64,000 bases of DNA, taken from positions 1 to 64,000 of the forward strand of contig CANNZV010001599.1 of assembly GCA_947561585.1 (NCBI GenBank). Direction: 5' to 3'. Below the pieces are notes generated by a model. That model made no database searches. It was not told where the DNA came from and was given only the letters and a program-made list of their open reading frames with translations. The stretch's first letter is position 1; every line of letters begins with the position of its first letter. This document shows positions 42,232 through 55,045 of the stretch, in pieces. Source of the stretch: Caprella mutica. Taxonomy: Eukaryota > Arthropoda > Malacostraca > Amphipoda > Caprellidae. A program made the translations under genes and the position numbers.

Positions 42232-42660
42232 TCAATAATAACCAATGTTTTTGAACACAATCACTGAGAGGAATATGGATGAAGGAGTACTGAGTTTCTG
42301 ATGAACCACTGCTAGTGTGTATGCACTGGCTGTTGTTCTCCACTGGAACTTTGCTAACTGGTGTGGACGAAGACTCAGTTGAATCACATTACTAGGGACG
42401 ATACTAACTGAAGACTTACACTGCTCATTAAATGGCTGCTCTGCAACATCAAAAGCTGTTCTGCAATCGTCTTCAGTTGCTGGTTCCCTCATCTCATCTT
42501 CTTCTAGGCTCTGACTCTGCGGTGAAGATACAATCTCTGCTGGTGTGGACACGTGAAACTGCACAACTTGGAACTTGTCCCATGTCCTAATCCCCCACAA
42601 GGTTGGATGGGTATCTTTGTCGACTACGTCTTGTGATGGTTCCCATGGATGGGGTGAGAA
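42232..42660 (-). pseudogene. Degenerate ORF in the TA-flanked transposon
   Basis: Open minus-strand segment without an ATG near its start, reading HPTLWGIRTWDKFQ then LEEDEMREPATEDDC and SLRPHQLAKFQWRTTA to a stop at 42232. The composition looks like true coding sequence rather than repeat. I do not recognise a domain; it may be the C-terminal part of the element's transposase. Confidence 0.35.
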
Positions 42661-43952
42661 AAGACGTCAAACCCCTTTATACTTTCCCGTGAGTAGAGCG
42701 TAAATGACAGACAGTTAGGGAAGAGCTAAACCAGACAGTCAACGTTTCATTCCCCAGTCTATATACTCGAGAGATCCTTCGCTAAACTCCATCCATATCT
42801 AATCTTAATCCTGTCCTTCTCCCACATCTCTAAATTGTATTGCTCCTTAACCCTCCTTTGGGCAGGATCTAAGTTTCCCTCAGCTAATAGGAACTGATCA
42901 ATACAAAAATAACTGCTCCCATGTTCTAATAAATTCATTAATCTATGATAAAGAAAAGCAACACATTTCTAAACTGTTCAGAAATACAAAACCTCTACCT
43001 TCATTTTATTGAAATAATCCATCCCAAAGAAATAACCACAACAAACCTTTGGCATGGAAAGAACTGCATGGGGCTAATCACATTCGCTAATATATTCTAT
43101 GTAACACGTTTGGGAAAGACTTACTAAACTCTCTCAGAGTAATAAATATTGTCAAACACCGCCTCTAAACCACAAACACTTGAGCAGAAGGGAAATATCA
43201 TGTAACACTGCCTTATTTCAGTCAATCCGGCCTGGAGATTGTATCCCTACAAATATACACAATCTCTACCGATTACATTAAACATCGATTCGTCGCTGAT
43301 ATCCTTCGACCAAACGACATGATCAGAGCAAACTGAAACCTTGCACTTTGATTCTTTTTCGATATCCTGGCTTTTAATTCTACCATGTTCAATCTTCTAA
43401 AAACTGTGAATTAATGAAACACCAACGCTATTTGATTTATTCTTCTTACAAGAAATACCTGCAGCAGCCTCGAAACTGTCCTTTTGCAAAGTTTCACCAT
43501 TGCAAGATTTTCACTAGGAGTAGTTTTTGGTGGTCTACCTGTTTTTCATTAGTTAAAACAACATTCTTCAAAAGCTGTAGAGCGCAAACCTTCGCCGCCA
43601 CTTCAATCGATTTTGACATTTTCGTGACCTTGACCTTAGACTAGATCGCTCCAAAAATCTATTATCAAATGGTTCCTGGATAATGACCAATCGTCCCACC
43701 GAATTTAAAACAATGTGGTCGAATAATTTATGAATTGGGCGAATAACAAGATTATGTAGACAAATGAATAAAAATTGCCGATCTAAACATAACCCTTCGC
43801 AATTTGCGAAAATATTGAGGTGCACAATACACTTAGATCTGTCTATGATGCTCGATATTTGAGATAAAATATCGAGATAAAATTTGACATTTTTCACAGA
43901 GCACTACTTTTTAGTTCCGTGTAGCAGGTGTCATGGCGGTGTGTTTAGATTC

Positions 43953-44242
43953 AATGATTTGTTAAACTATAATGATTTGTTAAACCATAATGATTTGTTA
44001 AACTATAATGATTTGTTAAACTATAATGATTTGTTAAACTATAATGATTTGTTAAACTATAATGATTTGTTAAACTATAATAATTTGTTAAACTATAATG
44101 ATTTGTTAAACCATAATGATTTGTTAAACTATAATGATTTGTTAAACCATAATGATTTGTTAAACCATAATGATTTGTTAAACCATAATGATTTGTTAAA
44201 CCATAATGATTTGTTAAACCATAATGATTTGTTAAACTACAT
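43953..44242. repeat. Minisatellite, 18-bp unit, inside the transposon
   Basis: 16 copies of AATGATTTGTTAAACTAT (CCAT variant). The plus-strand frame translates as (YNDLLN)n, an artefact of the period. Confidence 0.96.
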
Positions 44243-44787
44243 TGAAACAGTCTTATAGACGAAGAATATTTAGTTTACATTCTACAAACGGTTTTTTATA
44301 ACCGTTTAATAACTTTTGCTCTGCATCTTTTTCAGCCTCTGACAGCAATAGTTGAATATTTTGGTGATTATTTGTTTTAGTTTGTTAGCATTTTATGATA
44401 CACCCACAGGAAGTGCAACTTTATTGTTGTTAAGTTTCACGTGATTTCGTTGACTCATTCCTTTGCTGCAATAAACATAAAGGTTGAACCTGTTACATTG
44501 TCCTTTAAATTATTATCACTACTGTATATATAAATAAAATATAGTATTATAGTTATTATTTACTTTCTAATTAGTGATAAATTTATTTACTAAAAGTTCT
44601 TACAATTGTACATTCAATCTTTGAACGATTGATAAACTACGAAAAATACAATAATAAAGAAGTCGATAAAGATACAGGGTGAACGTAAACACTCAATCGC
44701 CGATATCACACAGTAGCCGATAACAAGTTAGAAAAAAAAATCAATTTTAGAGTGGAAGTGGCTAGCAAGGATATGACAAAATATCTG

Positions 44788-46113
44788 AAAAAATCCTTCC
44801 TAACCACTAAAGGGTATATTGAAAAGATCCTTCTTAGCCACTACACGGTACACTAAAAAGATCCTTCTTAGCCACTACACGGTACACTAAAAAGATCCTT
44901 CTTAGCCACTACACGGTACTCTGAAAAGATCATTCCTAGCCACTACACGGTACACTGAAAAGATCATTCTTAGCCGCTACACGGTACACTGAAAAGATCC
45001 TTCTTAGCCACTACACGGTACACTGAAAAGATCCTTCCTAGCCACTACACGGTACACTGAAAAGATCCTTCTTAGCCACTACACGGTACACTGAAAAGAT
45101 CCTTCCTAGCCACTACACGGTACTCTGAAAAGATCCTTCCTAGCCACTACACGGTACTCTGAAAAGATCCTTCTTAGCCACTACACGGTACACTGAAAAG
45201 ATCCTTCTTAGCCACTACATGGTACACTGAAAAGATCTTTCCTAGCCACTACACGGTACACTGGAAAGATCCTTCCTAGCCACTACACAGTGCACTGGGA
45301 AGATCCTTCCTAGCCACTACACGGTACTCTGAAAAGATCCTTCCTAGCCACTACACGGTACACTGGGAAGATCCTTCCTAGCCACTACACAGTGCACTGG
45401 GAAGATCCTTCCTAGCCACTACACGGTACACTGGAAAGATCCTTCCTAGCCACTACACAGTGCACTGGGAAGATCCTTCCTAGCCACTACACGGTACTCT
45501 GAAAAGATCCTTCCTAGCCACTACACGGTACACTGGGAAGATCCTTCCTAGCCACTACACGGTACTCTGAAAAGATACTTCCTAGCCACTACACGGTACA
45601 CTGGGAAGATCCTTCCTAGCCACTACACGGTACACTGAAAAGATCCTTCTTAGCCACTACACGGTACACTGGAAAGATCCTTCCTAGCCACTACACAGTG
45701 CACTGGGAAGATCCTTCCTAGCCACTACACGGTACTCTGAAAAGATCCTTCCTAGCCACTACACGGTACACTGGGAAGATCCTTCCTAGCCACTACACGG
45801 TACTCTGAAAAGATACTTCCTAGCCACTACACGGTACACTGGGAAGATCCTTCCTAGCCACTACACGGTACACTGAAAAGATCCTTCTTAGCCACTACAC
45901 GGTACACTGAAAAGATCCTTCTTAGCCACTACACGGTACACTGAAAAGATCCTTCCTAGCCACTACACGGTACACTGGGAAGATCCTTCCTAGCCACTAC
46001 ACGGTACTCTGAAAAGATCCTTCCTAGCCACTACACGGTACACTGAAAAGATCCTTCTTAGCCACTACACAGTGCACTGAAAAGATCCTTCCTAACCAGT
46101 AACCACTACACGG
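44788..46113. repeat. Minisatellite, 34-bp unit, with higher-order repeats
   Basis: About 38 copies of CCTTCCTAGCCACTACACGG plus TACACTGAAAAGAT. Monomer types (TACTCTGAAAAG; TACACTGGGAAG; AGTGCACTGGGAAG; CTTCTTAGCC) recur in the same order at about 45240-45600 and 45660-45880, showing a multi-monomer duplication. Confidence 0.97.
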
Positions 46114-46433
46114 AAAATGATTAATTAATTTAATAGGCTAGCACACTGACGGTATATATACTATAGTGAATAATTTTTTTGAAAAATAGGATATTGATTT
46201 TCTGATAACGTGTCTTATTTTTTTTTAAATGAAATTTGAAGAAAAAAAATTGATGAGGTGAGCATAAAAATTGATTGGAAATAAACAGACTATATAAACT
46301 ATAAAGTCTTAACAAAATGAAATAAAATTTCAAATGTAGATAGAAACTAAAATATTGAAGAGAGAGAGAGAGAGAGTTGTGTACACAATGACTTGCAATA
46401 ACGGGATACACCTAATGTAGGTAGAGAAAATAA

Positions 46434-46894
46434 CAGTATCTACCAGAGTGAGGGTAAACAGTCACTATCTACCAGAGTGAGGGTAAACAGTCACTATCTA
46501 CCAGAGTGAGGGTAAACAGTCACTATCTACCAGAGTGAGGGTAAACAGTCACTATCTACCAGAGTGAGGATAAATAGTCACTATCTACCAGAGTGAGGAT
46601 AAATAGTCACTATCTACCAGAGTGAGGATAAATAGTCACTATCTACCAGAGTGAGGATAAATAGTCACTATCTACCAGAGTGAGGGTAAACAGTCACTAT
46701 CTACCAGAGTGAGGGTAAACAGTCACTATCTACCAGAGTGAGGGTAAACAGTCACTATCTACCAGAGTGAGGGTAAACAGTCACTATCTACCAGAGTGAG
46801 GGTAAACAGTCACTATCTACCAGAGTGAGGGTAAACAGTCACTATCTAACAGAGTGAGGGTAAACAGTCACTATCTATCAGAGTGAGGGTAAAA
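46434..46894. repeat. Minisatellite, 29-bp unit, ~15 copies
   Basis: Unit AGTCACTATCTACCAGAGTG plus AGGGTAAAC; a block of GAGGATAAAT variants sits at 46565-46655. Confidence 0.96.
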
Positions 46895-47490
46895 ATCTAC
46901 ACCAAAGTGAGGGTAAACATTTACCACAGAGTAAGGGTAAACATTTACCACAGAGTAAGGGTAAACATTTACCACAGAGTGAGGGTAAACATTTACCACA
47001 GAGTGAGGGTAAACATTTACCACAGAGTGAGGGTAAACATTTACCACAGAGTTAGGGTAAACATTTACCACAGAGTAAGGGTAAACATTTACCACAGAGT
47101 GAGGGTAAACATTTACCACAGAGTGAGGGTAAACATTTACCACAGAGTAAGGGTAAACATTTACTACAGAGTGAGGGTAAACATTTACCACAGAGTAAGG
47201 GTAAACATTTACCACAGAGTTAGGGTAAACATTTACCACAGAGTAAGGGTAAACATTTACCACAGAGTGAGGGTAAACATTTACCACAGAGTGAGGGTAA
47301 ACATTTACCACAGAGTAAGGGTAAACATTTACCACAGAGTGAGGGTAAACATTTACCACAGAGTAAGGGTAAACATTTACCACAGAGTAAGGGTAAACAT
47401 TTACCACAGAGTGAGGGTAAACATTTACCACAAAGTGAAGGTAAACATTTACCACAAAGTGAGGGTAAACATTTACCACAAAGTGAGGGT
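46895..47490. repeat. Minisatellite, 24-bp unit, ~25 copies, derived from the preceding array
   Basis: Unit ACATTTACCACAGAGTGAGG plus GTAA. It shares CAGAGTGAGGGTAAAC with the 29-bp array directly to its left. 24 bp keeps frames open, hence the >200-codon ORFs on both strands. Confidence 0.96.
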
Positions 47491-47858
47491 AGTCTATCAA
47501 AGCAGGTCATCCAAGCTTACAATTTAGGTTTATTCTATGCCATGCAGACATCATTTCCAAACTAGTTTAGAAATTACTAGAAAAAACACACGAAGATCGT
47601 ATCTCGCATGCACTTTAACTGTAAAGCAGCAATAAGCATCCAGTCCAGAGCCACAAATACAATAGCAACATTAATTAGAAAACCTGTTCTAGCCTTTCAA
47701 CAGAATTATGGTTAAAAAGCACAAGGGCTTATATGGCCGGTGCGAAATTAGAGCAATCTGCTGGCAAAATAACAGTTTCTTACATTTAAGGCTTATATTG
47801 TAGAGACAGTGTTAAGCAGGTCTGCAACTTTGGGGAAATATAATAGTAAAAGAATATA

Positions 47859-48017
47859 CAGTAGAACTTCTCTATAATGAAATCCTGTATAGTGAATGTG
47901 AACGGCCATTAATTTTAAACAACTAATTGCCATTTTATGGTAGACTGAAGAAAATTTGTTCACTATAGAGGCTACTTCCTTACTCAGGACACTATATCAT
48001 TATAGAAGAGTTCAACT
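47859..48017. mobile_element. Pogo-type MITE (CAGTAGAACTTCTCTATAAT)
   Basis: Left CAGTAGAACTTCTCTATAAT and right ATTATAGAAGAGTTCAACTT are inverted, inner parts too (TATAGTGAA / TTCACTATA). Related to 25926-26146. A TA precedes the left end. Confidence 0.7.
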
Positions 48018-48169
48018 TCATAATCATTATTCTTTAACTGTTATTTTAATTGGGTTCCATGATACCTGCAGGGTTTTTTACTTACTTTAGAACCCTAACA
48101 AAATTTACCATTAAATATGATTGCATGAACGATACTTTCGAGTCTTTAAAAAATCAGCTTATAATTATT

Positions 48170-48332
48170 AGGGTTGTGACAATATGCTTTTAAAATGATA
48201 GATCCTGGAAATATTATGGACGAAGAGAATTAAACAGTATATTGAATCGCTCTGCATAAGTGGTATATAGTATTCGATACCATTTCATTTCGTCTATTCT
48301 GAAGATCTATGATTTTAAAAGCATATTGTCAC
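48170..48332. mobile_element. MITE, AGGGTTGTGACAATATGC family
   Basis: Second copy of the 16893-17050 element: AGGGTTGTGACAATATGCTT at the left and AAAGCATATTGTCAC at the right, same inner order (CCTGGAAATATTATGGACGA). Confidence 0.85.
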
Positions 48333-48364
48333 TTATACTAATAATTATCTTTGAGATATTTTAG

Positions 48365-50758
48365 ACATGTTTTATATATAATTTAGATATGTTTCATAAT
48401 ACTGTATATTTTAGACATGTTTTAGATATATTTTAGCCATGTTTTAGATATATTTTAGCCATGTTTTAGATATATTTTAGCCATGTTTTAGATATATTTT
48501 AGACACGTTTTAGATATATTTTAGACATGTTTTAGATATATTTTAGACATTTTTTAGATATATTTTAGACATGTTTTAGATATAATTTAGATATGTTTCA
48601 TAATACTGTATATTATAGCCATGTTTTAGATATATTTTAGCCATGTTTTAGATATATTTTAGACATGTTTTAGATATATTTTAGACATGTTTTAGATATA
48701 TTTTAGACATGTTTTAGATATATTTTAGACATGTTTTAGATATATTTTAGACATGTTTTAGATATATTTTAGACATGTTTTAGATATATTTTAGACATGT
48801 TTTAGATATATTTTAGACATGTTTTAGATATATTTTAGACATGTTTTAGATATATTTTAGACATGTTTTAGATATATTTTAGACATGTTTTAGATATATT
48901 TTAGACATGTTTTAGATATATTTTAGACATGTTTTAGACATGTTTTAGATATATTTTAGACATGTTTTAGATATATTTTAGACATGTTTTAGATATATTT
49001 TAGACATGTTTTAGATATATTTTAGACATGTTTTAGATATATTTTAGACATGTTTTAGATATATTTTAGCCATGTTTTAGATATATTTTAGACACGTTTT
49101 AGATATATTTTAGACATGTTTTAGATATATTTTAGACATGTTTTAGATATATTTTAGATATATTTTAGATATATTTTAGGCATGTTTTACAAACATTTTA
49201 GACATGTTTTACAAACATTTTAGACATGTTTTACAAACATTTTAGACATGTTTTACAAACATTTTTAGACATGTTTTACAAACATTTTTAGACATGTTTT
49301 ACAAACATTTTTAGACATGTTTTAGATACATTTTTAGACATGTTTCAGATACATTTTTAGACATGTTTCAGAGATATTTTAAACATGTTTTAGATATATT
49401 TTAGACATGTTTTAGATATATTTTAGACATGTTTTAGATATATTTTAGACATGTTTTAGATATATTTTAGACATGTTTTAGATATATTTTAGACATGTTT
49501 TAGATATATTTTACCCATGTTTTAGATATATTTTAGACACGTTTTAGATATATTTTAGAAATGTTTTAGATATATTTTAGACATGTTTTAGATATATTTT
49601 AGACATGTTTTAGATATATTTTAGACATGTTTTAGATATATTTTAGATATATTTTAGATATATTTTAGACATGTTTTAGATATATTTTAGACATGTTTTA
49701 GATATATTTTAGACATGTTTTAGATATATTTTAGATATATTTTAGACATGTTTTAGATATATTTTAGGCATGTTTTACAAACATTTTAGACATGTTTTAC
49801 AAACATTTTAGACATGTTTTACAAACATTTTAGACATGTTTTACAAACATTTTAGACATGTTTTACAAACATTTTTAGACATGTTTTAGATATATTTTTA
49901 GACATGTTTTAGATATATTTTAGACATGTTTTAGATATATTTTAGACATGTTTTAAATATATTTTAGACAATTTAGATATATTTTAGACATGTTTTAGAT
50001 ATATTTTAGACATGTTTTAGATATATTTTAGACATGTTTTAGATATATTTTAGACATGTTTTAGATATATTTTAGACATGTTTTAGATATATTTTAGTTA
50101 TGTTTTAGATATATTTTAGACATGTTTTAGATATATTTTAGACATGTTTTAGATATATTTTAGACATGTTTTAGATATATTTTAGACATGTTTTAGATAT
50201 ATTTTAGACATGTTTTAAATATATTTTAGACATGTTTGAAATATATTTTAGACAATTTAGATATATTTTAATAGACATGTTTTAGATATAATTTATCGAT
50301 GTTTCAGATACATTTAATCGATGTTTTAGATATATTTTAGACATGTTTTAGATATAGTTTATCGATGTATCAGATACATTTTATAAAATGTTTTAGATAC
50401 ATTTTAGACATGTTTTAGATATATTTTAGACATGTTTTAGATATATTTTAGACATGTTTTAGATATAGTTTATCGATGTTTCAGATACATTTTATCGATG
50501 TTTTAAATATATTTTATCGATGTTTTAGATATATTCTGGACATGTTTTAGATATATTTTGGACATGTTTTAGATATATTTTGGACATGTTTTAGATATAT
50601 TTTAGACATGTTTTAGATATATTTTAGACATGTTTTAGATATAGTTTATCGATGTTTCAGATACATTTTATCGATGTTTTAGATAAATTTTAGACATGTT
50701 TTAGATATATTTATAGATGTTTTAGATATATTTTATCGATGTTTCAGCTATATTTTGT
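48365..50758. repeat. 2.4-kb minisatellite, 22-bp unit built of two 11-bp halves
   Basis: Roughly 105 copies of TTTTAGACATG/TTTTAGATATA. A block with ACAAACATTTTAGACATGTT appears twice (about 49170-49330 and 49765-49880), with similar flanks, indicating segmental duplication inside the array. The right end drifts to ATCGATGTTTCAGATACATT. Confidence 0.97.
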
Positions 50759-51830
50759 ACATTAGAAAGAGAGAAATGATAAGGTCTGTGTTGTGTCTGG
50801 GGCTGTCATTCAGAAGATCAATCTGCTGCAAGCTAATAGTTTTACAGTAGACCACACACAGCACTACCACTAAAACACTCCTAAATGTTATAAAGGCTAT
50901 TGTTCTACAATGGAAAACGGTAACATTTGTGAAAATGTGTAATCGTAGTGTTTAAAATATAATGGGCGTTATTACACAAGTGTAATTTTGATGACAAATC
51001 ACAGTGTATTGTACGCTAAATGAGGTGATAGCATACAGACGATAATTTCTATAGTGAACACTATACACATGTATAGTGTGTTCATATAGCACGTGAATAA
51101 AGGAAAGTTACAATTACTATGAAAATTAACTATATGTACTAAATAGAACTTAGTAATTCCAATAAAAAAATATTCAACAGCTATTTAAATAATAGAAAAA
51201 ATATTTTTATACCATAAAGATCTCAAACAGATATTGAATAGAATGGAGGTAGGTACACTAAATGGGCCTACTTAGGCCTACGCAATGAGGTAGGTAGGGA
51301 AGTAGGTAGGTAGTCTAGCTGAGCAGGTACACAGCCCCTGTGACTTCTCTAATACACCTAAGAAACATACTATCACGACTGACGATGGAATTGCGGTTGG
51401 GAGACTGTGAGTGATTATTGAAGGTAGGCATCAAATTAGCAATTTTAGAAGGAAAATAAACACTCTGAAATCTCAACATAATAAATTATAATTCGAAATA
51501 TAAAAAATATAATTTTTTTATGTAACAATTTTTTTTAATTCTAATAAAAACGTTGCAAACTCAGAATGTAAAGAACTTTTTTATAAAACAATGATTTGAA
51601 TTGATTTCTATCTAGTATTTTTTTTAATGAAATAAATAGCAAACCCTGAATCATGACGTCAGTTATCATTGATATACTGTAAGGAGTTGATCCAATGCAT
51701 TTCACAAAGAACTGTAGAACACGTTTGGACAGTGACTCTAGCAATAGGTCACAGTCACCACCAAGAAGTAACAGTGACTTGGGTTACTGCTCAACAAATA
51801 GCAGAATTTAATAGATAGGGTACTCTCTGA
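50759..51830. other. Noncoding spacer
   Basis: AT-rich, with a TAGGTAGGTAGG-type tract at about 51285-51315. No supportable gene. Confidence 0.4.
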
Positions 51831-51834
51831 AGAT

Positions 51835-52042
51835 GGTGAGTTACGCTATTAGCAGTCAGATCCACATCTTCGATCGTATAAAAAAAAATAAACATTAAAA
51901 AAAATTATTATTTCAATTGGTATCCATGATACATGCATGATACCATTTATGGATACTGAATTAAAATAACGACCAGGTACCATGGATACCAATAAAAGAA
52001 ATACTACTAAAGATGTGGAACTGACCGATAATTCGTAACTAG
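51835..52042. mobile_element. MITE, ATTATCGGTCAG family
   Basis: Left GAGTTACGCTATTAGCAGTC, right GAACTGACCGATAATTCGTA. Centre carries ATTGGTATCCATGATAC and a second palindrome ACCATGGATACCAAT. Confidence 0.8.
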
Positions 52043-52375
52043 ATGCTAATAATAGTCACTCTATATAGTATGTACTAAAGTAAATAGAGCTCTTAAAGTC
52101 ACCCCCCACGTTTGAGGTTTGTCACAAAATTTACGACAGGAAAGAACTTTATTTTTTCACTAGTGAAAAAATTACAGAGCGGAAATTCCACCTTGAATAA
52201 AGTGAACTCACTGTAAGAGTGAACGTGTAAGTGTACGTGCAACGAGTGTACGTGTAAGTGTAACGACCGCGCATACAGGGCACTCACACGTACATGTGAA
52301 CGAACGATCTTACTGTGAAGGTGAAAAAATATCTAAGGGAAACTGCCGAAATATTAACTATGTATTAAATTAGAA

Positions 52376-53470
52376 ACAACTGGTTGCTTCTGGGAGCACA
52401 CTCACATACTGGTTGTTTCTGGGAGCACACTCACATACTGGTTGTTTCTGGGAGCACACTCACATACTGGTTGTTTCTGGGAGCACACTCGCACACTGGT
52501 TGTTTCTGGGAGCACACTCGCACACTGGTTGTTTCTGGGAGCACACTCGCACACTGGTTGTTTCTGGGAGCACACTCACACACTGGTTGTTTCTGGGAGC
52601 ACACTCACACACTGGTTGTTTCTGGGAGCACACTCACACACTAGTTGTTTCTGGGAGCACACTCACACACTAGTTGTTTCTGGGAGCACACTCATACACT
52701 AGTTGTTTCTGGGAGCACACTCATACACTAGTTGTTTCTGGGAGCACACTCATACACTGGTTGTTATGGGAGCACACTCACACACTGGTTGTTATGGGAG
52801 TACACTCATACACTGGTTGTTATGGGAGTACACTCACACACTGGTTGTTATGGGAGCACACTCACATACTGGTTGTTTCTGGGAGCACACTCACACACTG
52901 GTTGTTTATGAGAGCACTACATCTAGTTGTTTCTTGGAGCACTCACACTAGTTGTTTCTGGGAGCAATCACGCCAGTTGTTTCTGGGAGCAATCACGCCA
53001 GTTGTTTCTGGGAGCAATCACGCCAGTTGTTTCTGGGAGCAATCACGCCAGTTGTTTCTGGGAGCAATCACGCCAGTTGTTTCTGGGAGCAATCACGCCA
53101 GTTGTTGCTGGGAGCAATCACGCCAGTTGTTGCTGGAAGCAATCACGCCAGTTGTTGCTGGGAGCAATCACGCTAGTTGTTTCTGGGAGCAATCACGCCA
53201 GTTGTTTCTGAGAGCAATCACACTAGTCTCTGGGAGCAATCACACTAGTCTCTGGGAGCAATCACACTAGTCTCTGGGAGCAATCACACTAGTCTCTGGG
53301 AGCAATCACACTAGTCTCTGGGAGCAATCACACTAGTCTCTGGGAGCAATCACACTAGTTATTTCTGGGAGCAATCACACTAGTTATTTCTGGGAGCAAT
53401 CACACTAGTCTCTGGGACCAATCATACTAGTTATTTCTGGGAGCAATCACACTAGTCTCTGGGAGCACAC
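52376..53470. repeat. Compound minisatellite, 29 to 25 to 22-bp units
   Basis: Starts as a 29-bp unit (GGTTGTTTCTGGGAGCACAC plus TCACACACT), passes through GTTATGGGAGTACAC forms, becomes a 25-bp unit (AGTTGTTTCTGGGAGCAATC plus ACGCC) at about 52965, and ends as 22 bp (AGTCTCTGGGAGCAATCACA plus CT) from about 53222. Confidence 0.96.
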
Positions 53471-54295
53471 TAGTGGCAGCAATATAAGATGCAAAGTAGA
53501 GAGTTTCTTCATAGGTGGTCGTGTTTTCTTTTTCCGATGTCGTATTTCCAGCAGTCAACTATAATAACTTGATATATCACATCAATAATTGGGCAGGCGG
53601 TAAATTGATTAATGAGGTCTGAATTCGAACAAAGATTGTATTGATAATTGAAAAAAGACAGCATATATAAACGAAATAAGTATTGATACCATTTATATTG
53701 ATATCAGTAATAACGCCAATGTTATTACTTATTACTGTTCTCATTCGTAAGTTCTTATTTTATTATTACATCGATACCTCTTTATACCATGAATTTATAG
53801 AAAATTTGTGCTATGTAGAATTAATTGCATTATATACAATGCTATTTCAAATTGAATAGAGAATAAAGGCATTAGAAATGACAATGGGGTTGAACATGCA
53901 ACGACGGAGGGAGAGGTTAGGTCCCAATTACAGTTCTTCTTTTTCATTTGATCTACCGCGTGATTTTAAAACCATTCGACTACAGAGATAGAAGTGAAAG
54001 CAAAGTCTATCCACCAAAGCAACACATATTCCCTATAGACACAGATTAGAAGTACGGCTAATGAAGGTGCATGACTGGATGCATTATTCATAGCGTATGC
54101 CACGGCTTTCTCTAATTTACAGAGAAATAAATAAGCATTGAAAGTCATCGTGAAATAGAATAATAATATCTTCGACAAGTTGCTACCGATGTAGTCCCGA
54201 TGAGACGCGGGGACGCAAGGGGCTAAAGTCGTGCTAGAGAGTTGGGGAACACGAGCCCACGCATGGGTCACTGCGCCCCTCCAGCTGTGCGTCCC
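53471..54295. other. Noncoding spacer, GC rise at right
   Basis: No supportable gene. 54190-54295 is GC- and CpG-richer than its surroundings and leads into the next array. Confidence 0.4.
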
Positions 54296-55045
54296 AGGAG
54301 AAAGAAAAGCGCCACACGGGAAAATAAAAGCGCCACACGGGAAAATACAGGCGCCACACGGGAAAATACAGGCGCCACACGGGGAAAATACAGGCGCCAC
54401 ACGGGGAAAATAGTACAAGCGCCACACAAAGAAAATAGTACAAGCGCCACACAAAGAAAATAGTACAAGCGCCACACGGGGGAAATAGTACAAGCGCCAC
54501 ACGGGGGAAATAAAAGCGCCACACGGGGAAAATAAAAGCGCCACACGGGGAAAATAAAAGCGCCACACGGGGAAAATAAAAGCGCCACACGGGAAAATAC
54601 AAGCGCCACACGGGAAAATACAAGCGCCACATGGGAAAATAAAAGCGCCACACGGGAAAATAAAAGCGCCACACGGGAAAATAAAAGCGCCACACGTGAA
54701 AATAAAAGCGCCACACGAGGAAAAAATGCAAGTGCCACACGGGGGAAATAAAAGCGCCACACGGGGAAAAAAGTACAAGTGCTACACCGGGGAAATACAA
54801 GCGCCACACGGGGGAAATAGTACAAGTACTACACGGGAAAATACAAGCACCACACGGGGGAAATAAAAGCGCCACACGGGGAAAATAGTACAAGCGCCAC
54901 ACGGGGAAAATACAAGCGCCACACGGGGAAAATACAAGCGCCACACGGGGAAAATACAAGCGCCACACGCGGAAAATACAAGCGCCACACGCGGAAAATA
55001 CAAGCGCCACACGCGGAAAATACAAGCGCCACACGGGGAAAATAA
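54296..55045. repeat. GC-rich minisatellite, 21-25-bp unit, ~33 copies
   Basis: Unit AGCGCCACACGGGGAAAATA plus CA, TAGTACA or AA in the variable part. Unusually CpG-rich for this window. Overlapping minus-strand frames of up to 270 codons (VWRLYFPRVAL-type repeats) are by-products. Confidence 0.95.

Larger units (their letters stand above)
42135..44524. mobile_element. TA-flanked DNA transposon remnant, Tc1/mariner-superfamily-like
   Basis: A 2390-bp element starting CAGTAGCGAGAATAATTAAG and ending (reverse complement) CAGTAGTGATAATAATTTAA, with TA on both outer sides. The TIRs match over about 60 bp, including GGACAATGTAACA and TTTATTGC. Interior minus-strand open segments are degenerate. 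43500-43620 reads MSKSIEVAAKVCALQLLK and, in a shifted frame, GRPPKTTPSE, reminiscent of the N-terminal HTH and GRPR-like hook of Tc1 transposases. 42780-42870 reads VKEQYNLEMWEKDRIKIR. An 18-bp minisatellite lies inside its right end. The superfamily call rests on TIR, TA duplication and weak protein resemblance. Confidence 0.6.

Noticed and set aside
46871..47527. ORFs over 200 codons on both strands, (NVYPHSVV)n and (VNIYHRVR)n
   Set aside because: Same 24-bp array read on both strands; neither is more gene-like than the other.
52384..53270. Overlapping plus-strand ORFs with SGSTLTHW and ITPVVSGSN repeats
   Set aside because: Translation of the compound minisatellite.
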